A DNA stretch of 64,000 nt. Source: Zygaena filipendulae (taxonomy: Eukaryota > Arthropoda > Insecta > Lepidoptera > Zygaenidae). A program made the position numbers and the translations under genes. Below the pieces are notes generated by a model that had not been told where the DNA came from, ran no database searches, and saw only the letters and a list, made by a program, of their open reading frames with translations. The stretch covers positions 2,234,501-2,298,500 of the forward strand of contig OU015660.1 of the NCBI GenBank assembly GCA_907165275.2, in the 5' to 3' direction. Shown one piece after another: positions 1 to 12,730 of this stretch. Each line of letters begins with the position of its first letter. Position 1 is the first letter of the stretch.

Positions 1-665
1 GTTAATTTCCAGTTCAAGAAAATAATATAATACTTTTTTTTACTAGGTACTAGGTTTGTAGGTACCTTTTCTCAAAACTCCACAAGTACTATTATGTACA
101 ACTTCAATAATAATAAGTAATAAATATATCAACTTAAAAATATATGAGTTTGCCTGATTATAACTATTTTGGTCAAAGAACCAGAAAATATTTAATCCCA
201 AAATTTTTGAATGACATATCTTTAAAATTAAGAAACAATAGTTTTAGTGAGGCCTCATTCCAAAATATTTTTTTTTTGTTAAAAACCTGTAAGAGATTTA
301 AATTAGGTGAAAAAATATGTGGTACAGTATAGTATATTATTGTATTGTGTTGTAAGTACTTGAAACTTGCTTGTTCAGTAGGTACATATTAAAACAAGTA
401 TAAAGGCAGTGATTTGTCTGCCAATAAACTGTTATGCAGTTTCGCAGGTTTCATTTAGAAATAACGCTAAATTGTTTTAATTTAATAAAAAGTTTTAATA
501 ATATTCAAACCTATCTTTCAAATAAGTATAAACCATTGCTCTCCACACCCATAAATTCAATATCTAATGTCAGCTAGGTAATTTACCTATTTGCAAAGAT
601 AGAACAGAAGAAGAAACACTTGTTACTTTATGTATTTATATAATAATAAATTTTATTTATTTCAG
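1..665. other. AT-rich DNA upstream of the SWIM-like fragment
   Basis: A 62-codon + strand frame at 144-332 (MSLPDYNYFGQRTRKYLIPK...) contains a good donor (CCT|GTAAGA at 289) but does not join in frame to the fragment at 666. It may belong to the same decayed coding element. Nothing else is recognisable. Confidence 0.3.
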
Positions 666-745
666 GTCCTCACAACCATCATATGGGGATGATGCTATAA
701 GTTATGTGAAACTTAAAAGTGAAGGAAAATTTTTACAGTAAAATG
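666..745 (+). pseudogene. Fragment resembling SWIM/YqaJ-type repetitive insect protein
   Basis: After a good acceptor (TTTATTTCAG) one frame reads SSQPSYGDDAISYVKLKSEG and then KFLQ-stop. The run GDDAISYVKLK.EGKF recalls the segment before the zinc-chelating SWIM motif in the YqaJ-like proteins common in insect genomes. A one- to two-base shift would continue as TVKCRN, so the match appears to break by frameshift. No SWIM cysteines or histidines follow. The assignment rests on memory of the family and is tentative. Confidence 0.3.
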
Positions 746-1180
746 TAGAAATTTTATGTGTTACATTTGATGAAGAATATGTATCAGATTTTCTTGAGGG
801 CATAATAAAATTCTGGAAACCTTATATATATCCATTGTTATATAAAAATATAGAGTAGTAAATAAAAATGCACATGTTTTTGTTTTTATCACGCTTATAT
901 TAGCTTCACCTGTATCACTAGTATTATATTATGTATACCTACAGTAAAAGACTAGTATTATATAACTTTAAACTGACAGCGTGCTACTGGCGAGTTTGTT
1001 GCGCAGCTTCTCTTCGGCCATAGCACTAGGAAGCTGTGTGGATATTTTATGGGTGCTGTCATAATACTAATTGTAATTTTATTGACGTCAAAAAGAGCCA
1101 CATTATGGACCAACGTTGAATAAAATTCTTTGACTTTAACTGAGACTTTCATCTATCTAACCAAATTCCTAGAACCCTAC

Positions 1181-1202
1181 TTGGGGTGCTGAAGCACCCC
1201 AA
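1181..1202. repeat. Perfect 10-bp inverted repeat
   Basis: TTGGGGTGCT and its complement AGCACCCCAA are separated by two bases. It lies in AT-rich DNA and could be a transposon footprint. Confidence 0.7.
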
Positions 1203-1242
1203 AAGGTTTTGTTTTTCAGTTTATTTTACTGGTTTATAATAG

Positions 1243-1729
1243 TAGGGATGTTGAAGACTTTTGAAAATCAAAATCCTAATTAGTCCGTCATCAAAGTGGT
1301 CTTCACAAAAATAAATTGCCGAATTTGTAACTACACCTACTGAGTTTCGCCTTGCAAGCTTTAACCACTTATCTCTCACTTTTTTCTTGTTAGGAACATG
1401 AGCAAACTATTTATTAGGTAAGGTTTTTATGTGTTTTTAGATACAGAGAGGGACCGCACACCACTTGTACACTTTGGAATTAATTTTTAATAAATATATT
1501 GTTGACTTCGTTCGTCGAGCATACACACAATGCTACGTGAACTTAGGTGTGACGTCACAAGTGGCGCCATGACACTCACGAGTGTTTTCGAGCACAATTC
1601 AAATTAGACAAAATAAAATGCAGTAATTTGCGTTAAAACTATAAACTAATGCTGAAATAATGAGTTTTTCGGAAATAGTAGACGTGTACCTGCATTATAA
1701 AAGGGGATTTCAAAATTAGTCAACATGCC
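1243..1729. mobile_element. Divergent, enlarged copy of CRE-bearing MITE family A
   Basis: It begins TAGGGATGTTGAAGAC with the family's TTAGTCCGTC subterminal motif and ends AGTCAACATGCCTATT. It contains GTGACGTCAC near 1549. It is about 490 bp rather than about 330 bp, and the middle differs from the other copies. Confidence 0.5.
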
Positions 1730-2630
1730 TATTTTGACAGTCAAATTGTTTTAATAATTTAATTTTTTTTTTAAATTTTTCAACAAATTCAGCAGAAATT
1801 TTAAGTTACAAATAAAATTGTAAAATTTACGAGCATTACTGGCAACACAGAAACACGTTTACATGCGAGTATAATGCAGTGTTGTTATATACTGCAAATA
1901 GAAAGTCTACCGCAAACTTATTCGTTTCCGGATCCGTATTGTATTCTATGATAATTTAAAAGTTGGTTCTGTAGTCATGAACTTAGTCTAGTCTACCTGA
2001 AAGGAAGGGAATTTTTTTTTATGGTTTTTTTTTTTAATTATTAATTTTCGTTTATTTAGGACCACAACAGCTACAAGTACATAATATATTAATTTTAGGT
2101 TTCAAGTTTAAAGTTTAGAGTTCCAAGGATTTATATACCATTCCCTAGTTTTTTGATTCACATTAGTTTAATTACTAAAAAAATCTACGTTTTGAAACTT
2201 GCACGTATAACTTCAGTGATTAATATTTTTCTTAAAGTAATACCTATTTGTCATTAAAAAAAGACGAAAAGAATAATATTTTTCATAGTAAAAATAAAAT
2301 GATGCTGCTAAAATAATGTTTAGATAATACTATTATAATATAATTATTAAGATTATGTATAGTATTTATGTATATTAGAAAGATCTAAAAACTCTGGCAC
2401 TAACTAATTGACCTCTTATTATCAACAGCTCAACTCATAAACTGTCAGATTAAACACTTTCCAGATTAATGGGATCGCAATTTATGGAGTTTATGGGGGT
2501 GGGTATACATAGCTTTTAATGAGGACCCGTCCTCACTACCCTAGAAGAACCCATCGATTTCATGTTCAATGTCAAACCTTACACCACCATGGATATTTTG
2601 AGATAGTTTTTATAGTCTATTTTTTATTTA

Positions 2631-2968
2631 CAATGGGGATGTGGACTACTTTTGAAAATCAAAATTCTAATTAGTCCGTCAGTTAGAAAATAAAAAAACA
2701 ATATACACGTATTTTTTGCTTTTTCAAATAAATTAAAATATACAGAGATAAAGCGCATTAAAGTTTAGGGTGAAGGGGTCATGACGTCACTAACTGCTAA
2801 AACCGCCATACAAACTGTCAGAATAGTGACGCCACGCGAAATTTCAACACATACACAATATATCGCCGTTATTTTTTGATTACGTAAAAAAAGAAAAAAT
2901 ACGTGTCCAATATTTTTTAATAATCTGCAAGACGGACTAAAAAATAAAAATTAGTCAACATGGCCATT
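2631..2968. mobile_element. CRE-bearing MITE family A, full copy
   Basis: The imperfect terminal inverted repeats are GGGGATGTGGACTAC and TTAGTCAACATGGCC. TTAGTCCGTC and GACGGACTAA lie inside each end and a TGACGTCA palindrome is at about 2782. The family recurs about twelve times in this window. Confidence 0.85.
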
Positions 2969-3302
2969 AGTATTGCGCAGATGACACTTTTTTTTAACAC
3001 TTTAATATTGTATCTTCAAATAATAGTTCATTGGTTCAAAGAATTCTCTATTTTTTTCTTTTTTCCTTACAAAAGTCATCTTACGATGTTTAGATTACAT
3101 ACATATATAAATATTAGATTATTTGTTTTTTTGTTTGCTTGTTTGCAATGGATAAACTTAAACGATTTTAAAAAATCCCTCACAAGGAGCAAGAGTGTTC
3201 CTGAGTGGCAGAAAGTACATTTTGTCCGGGGATTCTGATGGTCTCCGATATTAGCGCGAGTGAAACCGTGACGGATGGACTAGTTAAAATAATTCCACGT
3301 CT

Positions 3303-3660
3303 ATTAAAGCCCCATCTAGCAGGAAAATGATAAATGTGACGCTAGTCTGATCGTAGCTACGGTTCGTAGCGATGGGTCTACGAATGCAACTAGTGATTAC
3401 CTTCTCTCTGAATGCAACTACGAGATACGTTGTTTGTATGAAGAGCCATCTTTCTGATGAAACCTTAACGAAAACGTTATGAAATTTAACGTGTTACTAC
3501 AAGTACCTACGCTACGAGGCACGTCTGTCTAAAAGCCCCATCTAGCAGAAAAAATAAAAATATGCTGCTACGTCTGATTGTAGCCACGGTTCGTAGCAAT
3601 ACAGCTACGAATGTACAACGAGATACGTAGTTTGTATGGAGAGACATCTTTCTTCATCAA
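3303..3660. repeat. Diverged tandem duplication of about 226 bp
   Basis: The segment starting AAAGCCCCATCTAGCAG at 3305 recurs at 3531, and both copies contain GGTTCGTAGC, CTACGAATG and GAGATACGT. Several bases differ, so the duplication is old. The second copy runs to the Helitron at 3749. Confidence 0.75.
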
Positions 3661-3748
3661 GTACATAGTTATAAAAAAGCATAGTTGTGGAGGTTCACAG
3701 AAACCCTTCTTATGTGTGGTCCTGGCTGGTTTTATGAAATATTCTGTA

Positions 3749-4050
3749 CTAGCTGTGCCCCGCAGTTTCACCCGCGTGACAAGTTTTTATGTAACAACTT
3801 TTCTCCAGACATCCGATTTCAATGAAACAAAGCCTATATGTAGCTCCAGGCTAAGTTTAATTTACCGGTGAAAACCGCATAACACTCCGTTCAATAGTTT
3901 CGGAGATTATCGCGAACAGACCGACTGAAAAGAATTTAAAAAAATCTTTTTTTGTGGTTGTTTACTGTTCTTTTATCGCCCCCTGTAAATTTTTTTTAAA
4001 AATATTCAATGTAAAGAATCGCGGATTCTACTCTTTTATTATAGTATAGA
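3749..4050 (-). mobile_element. Helitron-type element, long subtype B
   Basis: On the minus strand it starts TCTATACTATAATAAAAGAG and ends CTAG at an A/T target. A near-terminal hairpin (CGCGGGTGAAACTGCG) precedes the end. The body matches the copy at 30878-31171. It has no coding capacity. Confidence 0.88.
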
Positions 4051-7000
4051 TTAGTGATTTTTTTTAGAAGGTAAGTAGTTTTTTTTTTATTTTTGGTGCT
4101 GTTGTTGTTATGGTATTATAATTATGAAGTTAGAGTAACGGTTTCTTCAAAAACTATTGCTTTTTTATAAAGCTTCCGGTCCCAAAGCGTATATACACAC
4201 TGATAAACGCACCCGTTTTTTTCTCACGCCACATTAAAACTCTTCAATTATTAAAAAAAAAAACGTCGGATCGTAACGTGTTTGCGTCCCTCTCAATATA
4301 GGCTCATTAAAAATGTAAAAGGGTGGTTTAGTCATCCCAGAGGCATTCTAAAACCTACGACGACAATTTGGTAGAGCGGAAATATTATGTAGTTGAAGAG
4401 AAAATTTAATCGAAAAAGTGACTGTAATGCCAAAATGTCCGTTTTCCGGGATAGCACTAAACTCCAGCCGTCCCAAGTTTTTAATGCGGCTATAATAAAA
4501 AATAACAATAATTTATCTGAACTCAAAATAAGACATTCTTTATTACTCACTTATACGTCGGAGTCTTGAAAAGCACAATGCTCATTTACAACACTTATCC
4601 AATTATAAATTATGGTATTACAGTAGACATTTTTATAAGTCGTAGAATAACAGAAAAAATTGGATAAAAAAAAAACATAATCAACCTAATCTAACCGGAT
4701 TTTTGTTATAATCCTAGAATTACAAAGCTTTTTTCGATTATATTCGTTTATAGAAATAAGCATATATTTATTTTAAAGTAGGTATGTGAAAAAAATAAAT
4801 AAAGAAAATACACTCCTTTTAAAAAAAAAGTAAAATGCCAAAAGCTTGAAGGAAGGTTCTTATTGAGCAGACCTTTCCGTTTCGTAGCTTCACGCTTCAT
4901 TTATCGACTTCATAGTTCACTTCACTTCATTTTTTTTGTTATAGGTACGTATCTGTGAAGTCGGTTTAATATAAATCCAACTAAACCACGATAATACTCA
5001 TTACCGCACAATGCGACACAATGCGCCAATTCTCATCACTCGAAGTCAAAGTGACAGAGAGAAGTGACATACCTAATTGAAATTCTTTTCATTTCAGCAA
5101 AAATGTATAGCTGCAGAAATGAAATCGACTTACTACTTAAAAAGGTTTTGAGCCATTCGAATTGTTTCCATTAAACTACAAACATGATTCAATTCTGTTG
5201 TATAACACTGGCTAATCAAAATATTGAATTTTCATTTCTTTTTTATAACATAATTATATTCATGACACCTGAGTCAAATACAACAATAGAATAGAGAGCT
5301 TCACATAAAATATCAACTACAATTCTGGAACCGAATGTGTATTTAACTCAGTTTATTGAAGTGTCATAAAATATATCATTTAGAATATATATATGTTATA
5401 ACAGAAATACAAATTCAAAATTTTGGTTAGTGTTATACAACAATTTATTTTGTGTTTATTTTGATGTGATTGAAAATTATGATTTTCTAATCAGAACTCA
5501 GAGTTCATTACCTCCCAACTCCCGACATGAAAGCATGAATTAGGTAAAAAAATAGGTCATTTATTTTTAGATCATTCTGCAGCACTTAAAAAGTTTAAAC
5601 TAAACTGTTAAAGCTCTTTATGTTATGTTGCAACACTTCAAAATTATATTAATGAAACTAGTATATTATACGTATTCACTCTATTTCTACCCTATTCTAC
5701 TTCCAATTTCTTTTTGAATAAAAAAGCTTAGACGATAAAAAATATTGCGGGTGGTGCTAGTTTCACCCCTATATGCACCTTAAGTGTATAAAATATCGCG
5801 TTTAAAATTACATAGAGTATTTTATCGTGACGTGCGGTTTTACACTATCATTAAATTTCCGATCTCTCTCTAGAGCTCTCTTGAAAATTACATAACTCAT
5901 GAATCCCTAAAGAATTGTTTGCTGTAAACAAACAAAAATAAACTAGGTTTTATTAGTAAAGGAGACGTTGTGAATAATTCAAAAATACATTTCTTTTTCC
6001 TTCTATATTCTGGAGCAATGCAAAGGTTTTCTCCAATCAGTAATATTGGAGTATCCAAAGCAGCTTCGTTCCAGAAAGAGTGGATGTGCACAAAGTTTAA
6101 ATTTTCGAATAAACAGCAGTCTGTTTTCATCAAAACTTAACTGACAACTTTATGATTGCATAATAATTTTGATACAGTTGATAACTGTAGCATCTGGATA
6201 AAAAAAACAGTGACTTTATTCAATATTAGGTATTTAGAGAATTTTATTGTTTCAAATGAATTTCTAGTTTCGCTAGCTCTATAGTATAAGACCTCACTTC
6301 CTTATTCATATTAGATTCCGCTCAGTGACTTTGCTAGCTGATCAGTGACATTAAACGTAGACTTCCCTCCAGATAGTATTATATTATCTGTGCCTCCAGT
6401 AAGAATGCCACTGGATCTATTTGGGCCCGCGAACAGCTGTCTCTACTCAGTCAATAAAAGGGACACCAATAAAATACGGGTGAACTATACGTATTTCAGA
6501 GTCGTGCTTACATCGTGCACAATAAAACTTGAAGTTATAAGAAATACTGAATTGGAATTTCATGATATACCTTACAATGTAGGTACAGTACTACCAATTT
6601 TGAATCAAATACAGGCCCGCAGTTTTACTCCCGATAACTTCGGGATTCCTTCGGAAAATTCATGTTGATAATCCTTTTTTAACCAATATAATACTACTTT
6701 TTTAAAATTGCAGGCGTCACTTGAAGTGAAGTGATGCACATGCACCAAGCCTGGACCGGGAGTTGGCTTTTAAGCAAAGTAGTTAACTAGCTGAACTCTG
6801 GAAAGTGCCCTATCCATGCTGTAATTTATTCACGATATTTTTCTTCACCGCCAGGTCAAGTTCATTGTTGGGATTTAAACGAATGATTTTTCATTAGTAC
6901 CAAATCACCTGCGTGAGTTTCGGATTTCAGGAACTGCAAATTAAAATGTTGTCCGAAAAATAAAAATAAACATTCTGGGTAGCCACCCTTATTAGCTAGC

Positions 7001-7559
7001 CTACGACATATTTTCAGATCTACCAAATATATACAGGAAATTTGATAAAAATCAGTCAAGTCAAATACCCAATTTGTGACAATCATTCCTCGGTTTGTGC
7101 TTCAAACCCTATGCCATCTTCATCCTATGTTACTAAAGGTCCATTAGCTTTCTATCAGTACGTAAATTAATAGATTCGTATCATTGGTTTCAGAGATTAC
7201 CTTCTATAAACAAAAGTGACTTTTCCTCTTTATATCATTAGTAGGTATATTATTATAGACTATTTTGCCCATTCATTTTCAGTCGTCTCTTTACTCAACC
7301 AGTTGCTTGCTTATTAAAAAATATAGCACGCTGCATTAAAATTTCATGAGCATTTTTAAGTACGAGCTAATTGGGCCGTAAAAGGTGTAAGTAATGGTTT
7401 TAAGCCCGTTGATAAAACCCCTCCGTGTAGCCATTTTATTCCGCAAATTAACCAAATAATGGACCTGGATTTTTACGATTAGGAAATTATACAATAGCAG
7501 CAGCATACATATTTTTATATATTAACCAGCTGTATATATTATATTTATATATTAACTTA
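4051..7559. other. AT-rich intergenic DNA
   Basis: I see no gene, RNA or large repeat here. The only structured item is the micro-insert at 6373-6392. Short open frames such as 5897-6133 and 6345-6668 have no recognisable domain. Confidence 0.6.
6365..6400. repeat. Micro-insert with 7-bp direct repeats (copy 1)
   Basis: A 20-base sequence ending TAGTATTATATTATCTGTG is flanked on both sides by CCTCCAG. The same core recurs at 18485 and 38946. Confidence 0.7.
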
Positions 7560-7649
7560 CTAGCTGTGCCCCGCGGTTTCATCCGCGTGATTTTCGAAAT
7601 TCCCTCAGCAAGTCCAAAGTAGCCTAATTTACTCCTTATAACATCTGTT
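7560..7649 (-). mobile_element. Truncated Helitron-type 3' end
   Basis: CTAGCTGTGCCCCGCGG with the terminal hairpin is present. The body is cut short by an adjoining MITE. Confidence 0.8.
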
Positions 7650-7973
7650 AATTGGCTAATTGACTAAATATTTTTTTAGTTCGTCGTGTAGATTAAAAAA
7701 TATTGGATACGTTTTTTTCTTTTTTTACATACCTAATCAAAAATAAAGACGATACATTGAGTTGAAATTTCGCGTGACGTCACAACCCGGTGCAGTTTGT
7801 CCGGGGCTAATACTGAATAATGACGTCACGAGTCCCCACCCTAAACTTTAATACGCTCTATCTGTGTTTATTTTTATTAATTGAAAAAAGCTATGAATAA
7901 GTGTCTTTTATTTTTTATTTTCTGACAGACTAATTAGAATTTTGATTTTCATATTCCGAAAAAAAATCCTAAT
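7650..7973. mobile_element. CRE-bearing MITE family A
   Basis: TTAGTTCGTC is near one end and GACTAATTAGAATTTTGAT near the other. Two TGACGTCA sites lie inside at about 7777 and 7821. The outer ends have diverged. Confidence 0.8.
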
Positions 7974-8249
7974 GCAGTATTTTCCGACTAGAAAGCATGA
8001 ATTGTCCAGGGCTTGAATCCTCGTTTACAATTATGTCTCATGTATTGTATACCCTGTGACCTATTTCAAGTTCTAAATTAATCTTAACTACTTACTCGTA
8101 TTATAAATAACTGTTTTCCCTAGATTCGTGTCTTTCTGACTGCACCTTTGCGATGATATTAATAATGCTTGGACATCATCACACAACTCCATCCTGCTTC
8201 AAACTAAGCAAAGCTTGCAGTACGGGTTCCAAATTAAAGTTATTACCAA

Positions 8250-8578
8250 AAGTAAATCTGTCTGTCTGTCTGTAGTCTTTTCACGCATTAACTACACTCA
8301 ACCGATCATCATCAAATTTTACAAACACGTTTTCAGGGGTACAAAAAAGACGCAGAGTTTATCAAGGAATTCCCACGGGAACTTCTAAAATGCTGAGATA
8401 ATATCTTTATAAATCCTTATAAATGCGAGTATGAGTTGGGTTTTTGTTACACTTCCACGCTTTAAATGCTCAACCGATTATCATGAAATTTCGCAACCCG
8501 TTTTCAGGGATACTTTTATCCCGGAGTTCTCTCGAGAATTCCGATATTAACGCGGGTGAAACCGCGGAGAAGAGCTAG
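8250..8578 (+). mobile_element. Two nested or tandem Helitron-type copies
   Basis: A partial copy (about 8255-8395) has a TCTG microsatellite and the body motif CTCAACCGATCATCATC. It is followed by a second body that ends GCGGGTGAAACCGCGG...CTAG at 8578. Confidence 0.8.
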
Positions 8579-8889
8579 TAAAACAATGAATATGACTAGT
8601 ACATAGTAAACAGAGGTCATGAGTATCGCGGTCACGTAGGGCAAGCGGAATGAGCTATCTCAAAGCTGCAATAAACTCGACACGCTACATGGCGCCGAAA
8701 ATAATTTACCAGCCATCCCTCATTATGAATTAAGCGTTCCGTACCTATGCGTGTAGTATATCTACAGTCAGCATCAAAAATATGAGAAAAAAATTCTTTG
8801 TCCTGAATGACTGATGGATCAACGCACAGCCTAAACCACTGATCGTAGAGACCTGAAACTTGGAGGGTGTATTCTTTGTATGACGTAGG

Positions 8890-9016
8890 CATCCGATAAG
8901 AAAGGATTTTTGAAAATTCAACCCCTAAGGGGATGAAAAGGGGTTGTAAAGTTTGTATGGAACAATTCCGCGGAAATTTCGAAATTATCGCGGGTGAAAC
9001 CGCGCGGGACCGCTAG
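8890..9016 (+). mobile_element. Helitron-type element, 3' part
   Basis: It ends CGCGGGTGAAACCGCG...CGCTAG at 9016. The start is unclear; the AACCCCTAAGGGGATGAAAAG segment may be part of a longer subtype. Confidence 0.7.
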
Positions 9017-9269
9017 TCTATACATATAAACCAAATTTAAGTGTCTGTTTGTAATTTCAAATTAACAGCTTTTCACTAAATGCATATGCTTAGATACAAA
9101 ATCAAAATTTTTCTGTCTTTCTGTTCCGGCTAATCTCTGAAACGGCCGAACCGATTTGAACGGGAATTGTACTGTCAGATAACTGATTATTTTTATTTTT
9201 ATTTTATAAAAATATAGTTCCTGCGAGAATTCCGAAACTTACACGGGTGAAACCGTGGGGCACAGCTAG
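9017..9269 (+). mobile_element. Helitron-type element, subtype C
   Basis: It starts TCTATACATATAAACC directly after the CTAG of the previous copy and ends CACAGCTAG. The body contains TTTCAAATTAACAGC, shared with the copy at 18662-18960. Confidence 0.88.
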
Positions 9270-10077
9270 TTTGCAATAAAATACATCGACCGTTAAAAGT
9301 ACGTTATTAATATTACGTATTTCTGATTTCGACTGTAGGTACATGTATGTATTCTTTAGAAAAATGTTAATTATTTATTAAACAGATACAAGAAGTCCAA
9401 AATCCACAAATCGGGAATCTGACGAAATGGTTAAATGTAAACAAAGTAACGAAGGTACCTACCTACGAAAATAAGATAAAGTAAAAACGTTAAATCGATT
9501 TATTTCAAATTTTGTCACACCCAAATTTAGGTTGGTTAACAATTCAATTTATTTTACAAACCATAATAATTTTGAAACAATATCGAGGACAACAATAAGT
9601 TTAAAATTGTTATGTTGGTTTATGAAATAAATTGAATTTACCGGATTTCAGAACTGATTAAGCACCGTTAAATTCTCATAGTTGAATTTTGAATTTGGAA
9701 TGTCTGGAACTGCTGTTTTTTGCAAAAAAAAGAAAAGAGACCTCTATCTATAGAGAACTCAAAGTTTCGTCACAATTTTCTGAGTGTTGAATCATGGATA
9801 TAACATATCCTTAGTGAAATTGCAACCAAAGCCTAAACATCTGTGACAAAGACTAAATAAGGATGGAATGGATTGTAGGGGTTGTTGGGCAAACGAATTG
9901 CAGGCATTACGTAAACGAAATAGGTAGGTACAGTTGATTACCTGATATACCTACCTATCGAGTTTTCATATGTGATTTTTTATAATTTTACATATACATA
10001 CATAGGCATTTCTCTATTTGATATGTATAGCTCTTTAGTTTTTTGGTTAAAGCAAAATAAAATATGTCATACATCTA
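9270..10077. other. AT-rich intergenic DNA
   Basis: No gene, RNA or recognisable repeat is seen. Confidence 0.5.
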
Positions 10078-10240
10078 TCTATACTATAATAAAAGAGTAG
10101 AATCCGCGATTCTGTACATTGAATATTTTTACCTAAAATTGAGAGGGGTGCTAAAAGAAGAGTAACCAAGCCCAAAAAAAAAATTTTTTTAATTCTTTTC
10201 TGTCTGTCTGTCTGTCTGTCTGTTCGCGATAATCTCCGCA
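10078..10240 (+). mobile_element. Helitron-type subtype B, 5' half only
   Basis: It starts TCTATACTATAATAAAAGAG like the copies at 3749 and 30878. The copy stops after a TCTG microsatellite and CGCGATAATCTC. Confidence 0.82.
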
Positions 10241-10427
10241 TCCACTGAACCATGATTTGACAATCATAATATTATGTAGAGTTTGTTTATGCCAAGTTAC
10301 CAACTTATGAATATGCATATCTTATTTAAACTATGTTATCATAACTGTATCCTGATGGAAACATCTTTCTACTTTAGTTAGATCACTAGTTAACTGGCTG
10401 GAAACAATTTGTATATGAAAGCGTAGA

Positions 10428-10608
10428 TCCCTACTTCCCTACTAATATTAAAAATACGAAAGGAACTCTGTCTGTCTGTCTGTCTATCTGTTACGCTTTC
10501 ACGCCCTAACGGCTCAACCGATCACCATGAAATTTTGCATGCATTTTATTCCAAAACTACCGCGGGAACTCCGAAATTAACGCGGGCGAAACCGCGGGGA
10601 ACAGCTAG
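10428..10608 (+). mobile_element. Helitron-type element, subtype A
   Basis: It starts TCCCTACT, has the TCTG microsatellite and the TTACGCTTTCACGCC body, and ends with hairpin CGCGGGCGAAACCGCG and CAGCTAG. Confidence 0.88.
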
Positions 10609-11928
10609 TAATAAATATAAAGAAGATTTGGTAAATAAAGAAGTTAGATCACATACATATATTGCGTCACAGATATAGTGCGGGAAGATATATTATATAA
10701 GCTCAAAGGGATCTTGCTTCGGGCTATCGACTGGTGAATACAAAGTGTATGTCCAAAATAAATTGCATCGCGCTTGAATAACGTTTATACCAAGTTCCCG
10801 CATTAATCCCAGGATAAAATTTAAATATAAATTTTACTCATGAATCACTCTATCTATTGGTGAAAGCCGCATGAAAATCCGTTGCGCAGTTTTAAAGATC
10901 TAAGCATACATAGAGACAAACAGCGGGAAGCAACTTTGTGTTATACTAACTACTATTTAGTGACCTCTTTACCTCTTTACCTCTTTTCACGTTTAATCAA
11001 CTTACTGTTAATGTTGTGTGTGTTATGTTGATGTAATTTAGAAGAAATTAATTGAAAAAAAAATCTTAACAAGTTTATGAAAAAAATTACCTATGATGAA
11101 ATGGATGAAAAGTTTAGGTTAAAATCGTACAACTTAAAATTTCAAAACCAATCTCATTATTGAGTTACTCGGTCTCGGCCTATTTCTTAGAAAACCGTAA
11201 CATCGATGTACCTAATTAGGATCGGTTTTTATACCTGCTGTTCTACAAAGTTTTTTTTTTAAAGCAAAGATCTGATACATTTTGTAACATTTGTATTCAC
11301 CGATTGCCGCTAAGAAATCATGGCATTTTTTTTTAACTCCGTGAACATTCTCATCACGTATAGTATTTCAGCCGTGTTTGAAATTTGAGTTAAATCTGAG
11401 CACATGGGTGCTAAAATCTTCTAACGTGGGCTTTTAGAAAATCTTTGTGCTTGAAAATTTTTTTCGAAATATAAAACATCGATTCGTGACTACAGAACAT
11501 TAATTCGAAGGCTATAAGCGAATGGTATTATCTGGGGGCACGGCAGTGCCCCCGCCAAGTCGAGCAACAAAAGCGGCACGGCCGTACTATCCTTTTCTCG
11601 AAGCAATTCAGGCCATTTTCGACCCCCTATAACTTCGTTGTGGATAAAACTAGAAGCCTGAATTTTTAGTAAACAAGCAGGTATTGTATAAAGACGGTAT
11701 AATTTAAATTTCATTCGATTTGAACCAGTAGTTTAAGAATTATAACTAGTCAAAGTTTCTTAATTTTGTAGGTCACTCACTCACTCACTCACTGACCGAT
11801 CATCAAAACTCTAAGGCACTTCTAGCAGACGTAGAAGTTTGAAATTTAGAATACAATTAGTATTTATTGTATAAATCAAGGAAAAATTGAAATATTTTGC
11901 AATTTCGGTCCAGTTTTCTAGATACACC
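10609..11928. other. Intergenic DNA with minor repeat fragments
   Basis: Subtype D Helitron remnants lie at about 10838-10965 (CACTCTATCTATTGGTGAAA). A GGGGGCAC/GTGCCCCC hairpin lies at about 11533-11551. A (CTCA)n run is at 11773-11793. No gene is seen. Confidence 0.5.
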
Positions 11929-12040
11929 AACTGCATAAATAACTTTGTAATCCCATATAAATGTATGGAATTACAAAGTTATATATGCAGTTATATGTAC
12001 CAACTGCACAAATAACTTTGTAATCCCATATAAATATATG
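11929..12040. repeat. Palindrome followed by a direct copy of its left arm
   Basis: AACTGCATAAATAACTTTGT pairs with its complement ending at 11992. The left arm, with CCCATATAAAT, then recurs at 12001-12040. Confidence 0.75.
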
Positions 12041-12047
12041 AGACTAG

Positions 12048-12475
12048 CTGTTCCCTGCGGTTTCACCCGCGTTAATTTCGGAGATCCCGCGGGAATTCAG
12101 AGATGCAAAGTAGTTAGTACCCTATATCCCTAGGTTTTCTTTACCCCTGACAACGTGCATGCAAAATTTCATGAGATTTCACCAGCGTTAATTTCGGAGA
12201 TCCTTCGGGAATTCCGAGATAAAATTACCCTAATCTGAATGCTCCAACGATTTTCATGAAATTTTGTATACAGGGGATTTCGGGGGCCATAAATCGATCT
12301 AGCTAGGATTCATTTCTGGAATTCCCGCGCGAACTCTGATATCAACGCGGGTGAATTAATTATTGCATACTACACGTTGTCAAGGGTACAGGAAAGGTCA
12401 TAGGGTAGTACTTTTATCTCAGAATACCCGCGGGATCTCCGAAATTAACGTGGGTTAAACCGCGGGGAACAGCTA
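12048..12475. mobile_element. Composite of two Helitron-type copies in opposite orientation
   Basis: The block opens with a reversed 3' end (CTAGCTGTTCCCTGCGG) and closes with a forward 3' end (AACCGCGGGGAACAGCTA). A further internal 3' segment (ACGCGGGTGAATTAA) is truncated. Confidence 0.75.
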
Positions 12476-12730
12476 TTTTAGCCGAGCGAAGCTCGGTTGC
12501 CCAGATAGTAATAAATAATAATAATAAGTGTAGCTAGTTACCTACCTAGATATAAAGTGTAGATACATAGTTACCTAGACATAATTATGTTCAAAGGTAC
12601 AATGGTCAACGGAATGAAAAAGCAAGAATGGGGCATGTGTTTATATTATAAAGTTGTACCAAAATCTTTCAAGTTATTAAAATAGACTAAATTGCTCAAA
12701 GGAGGAAGACCATTTACAAAAAGAAATGAG

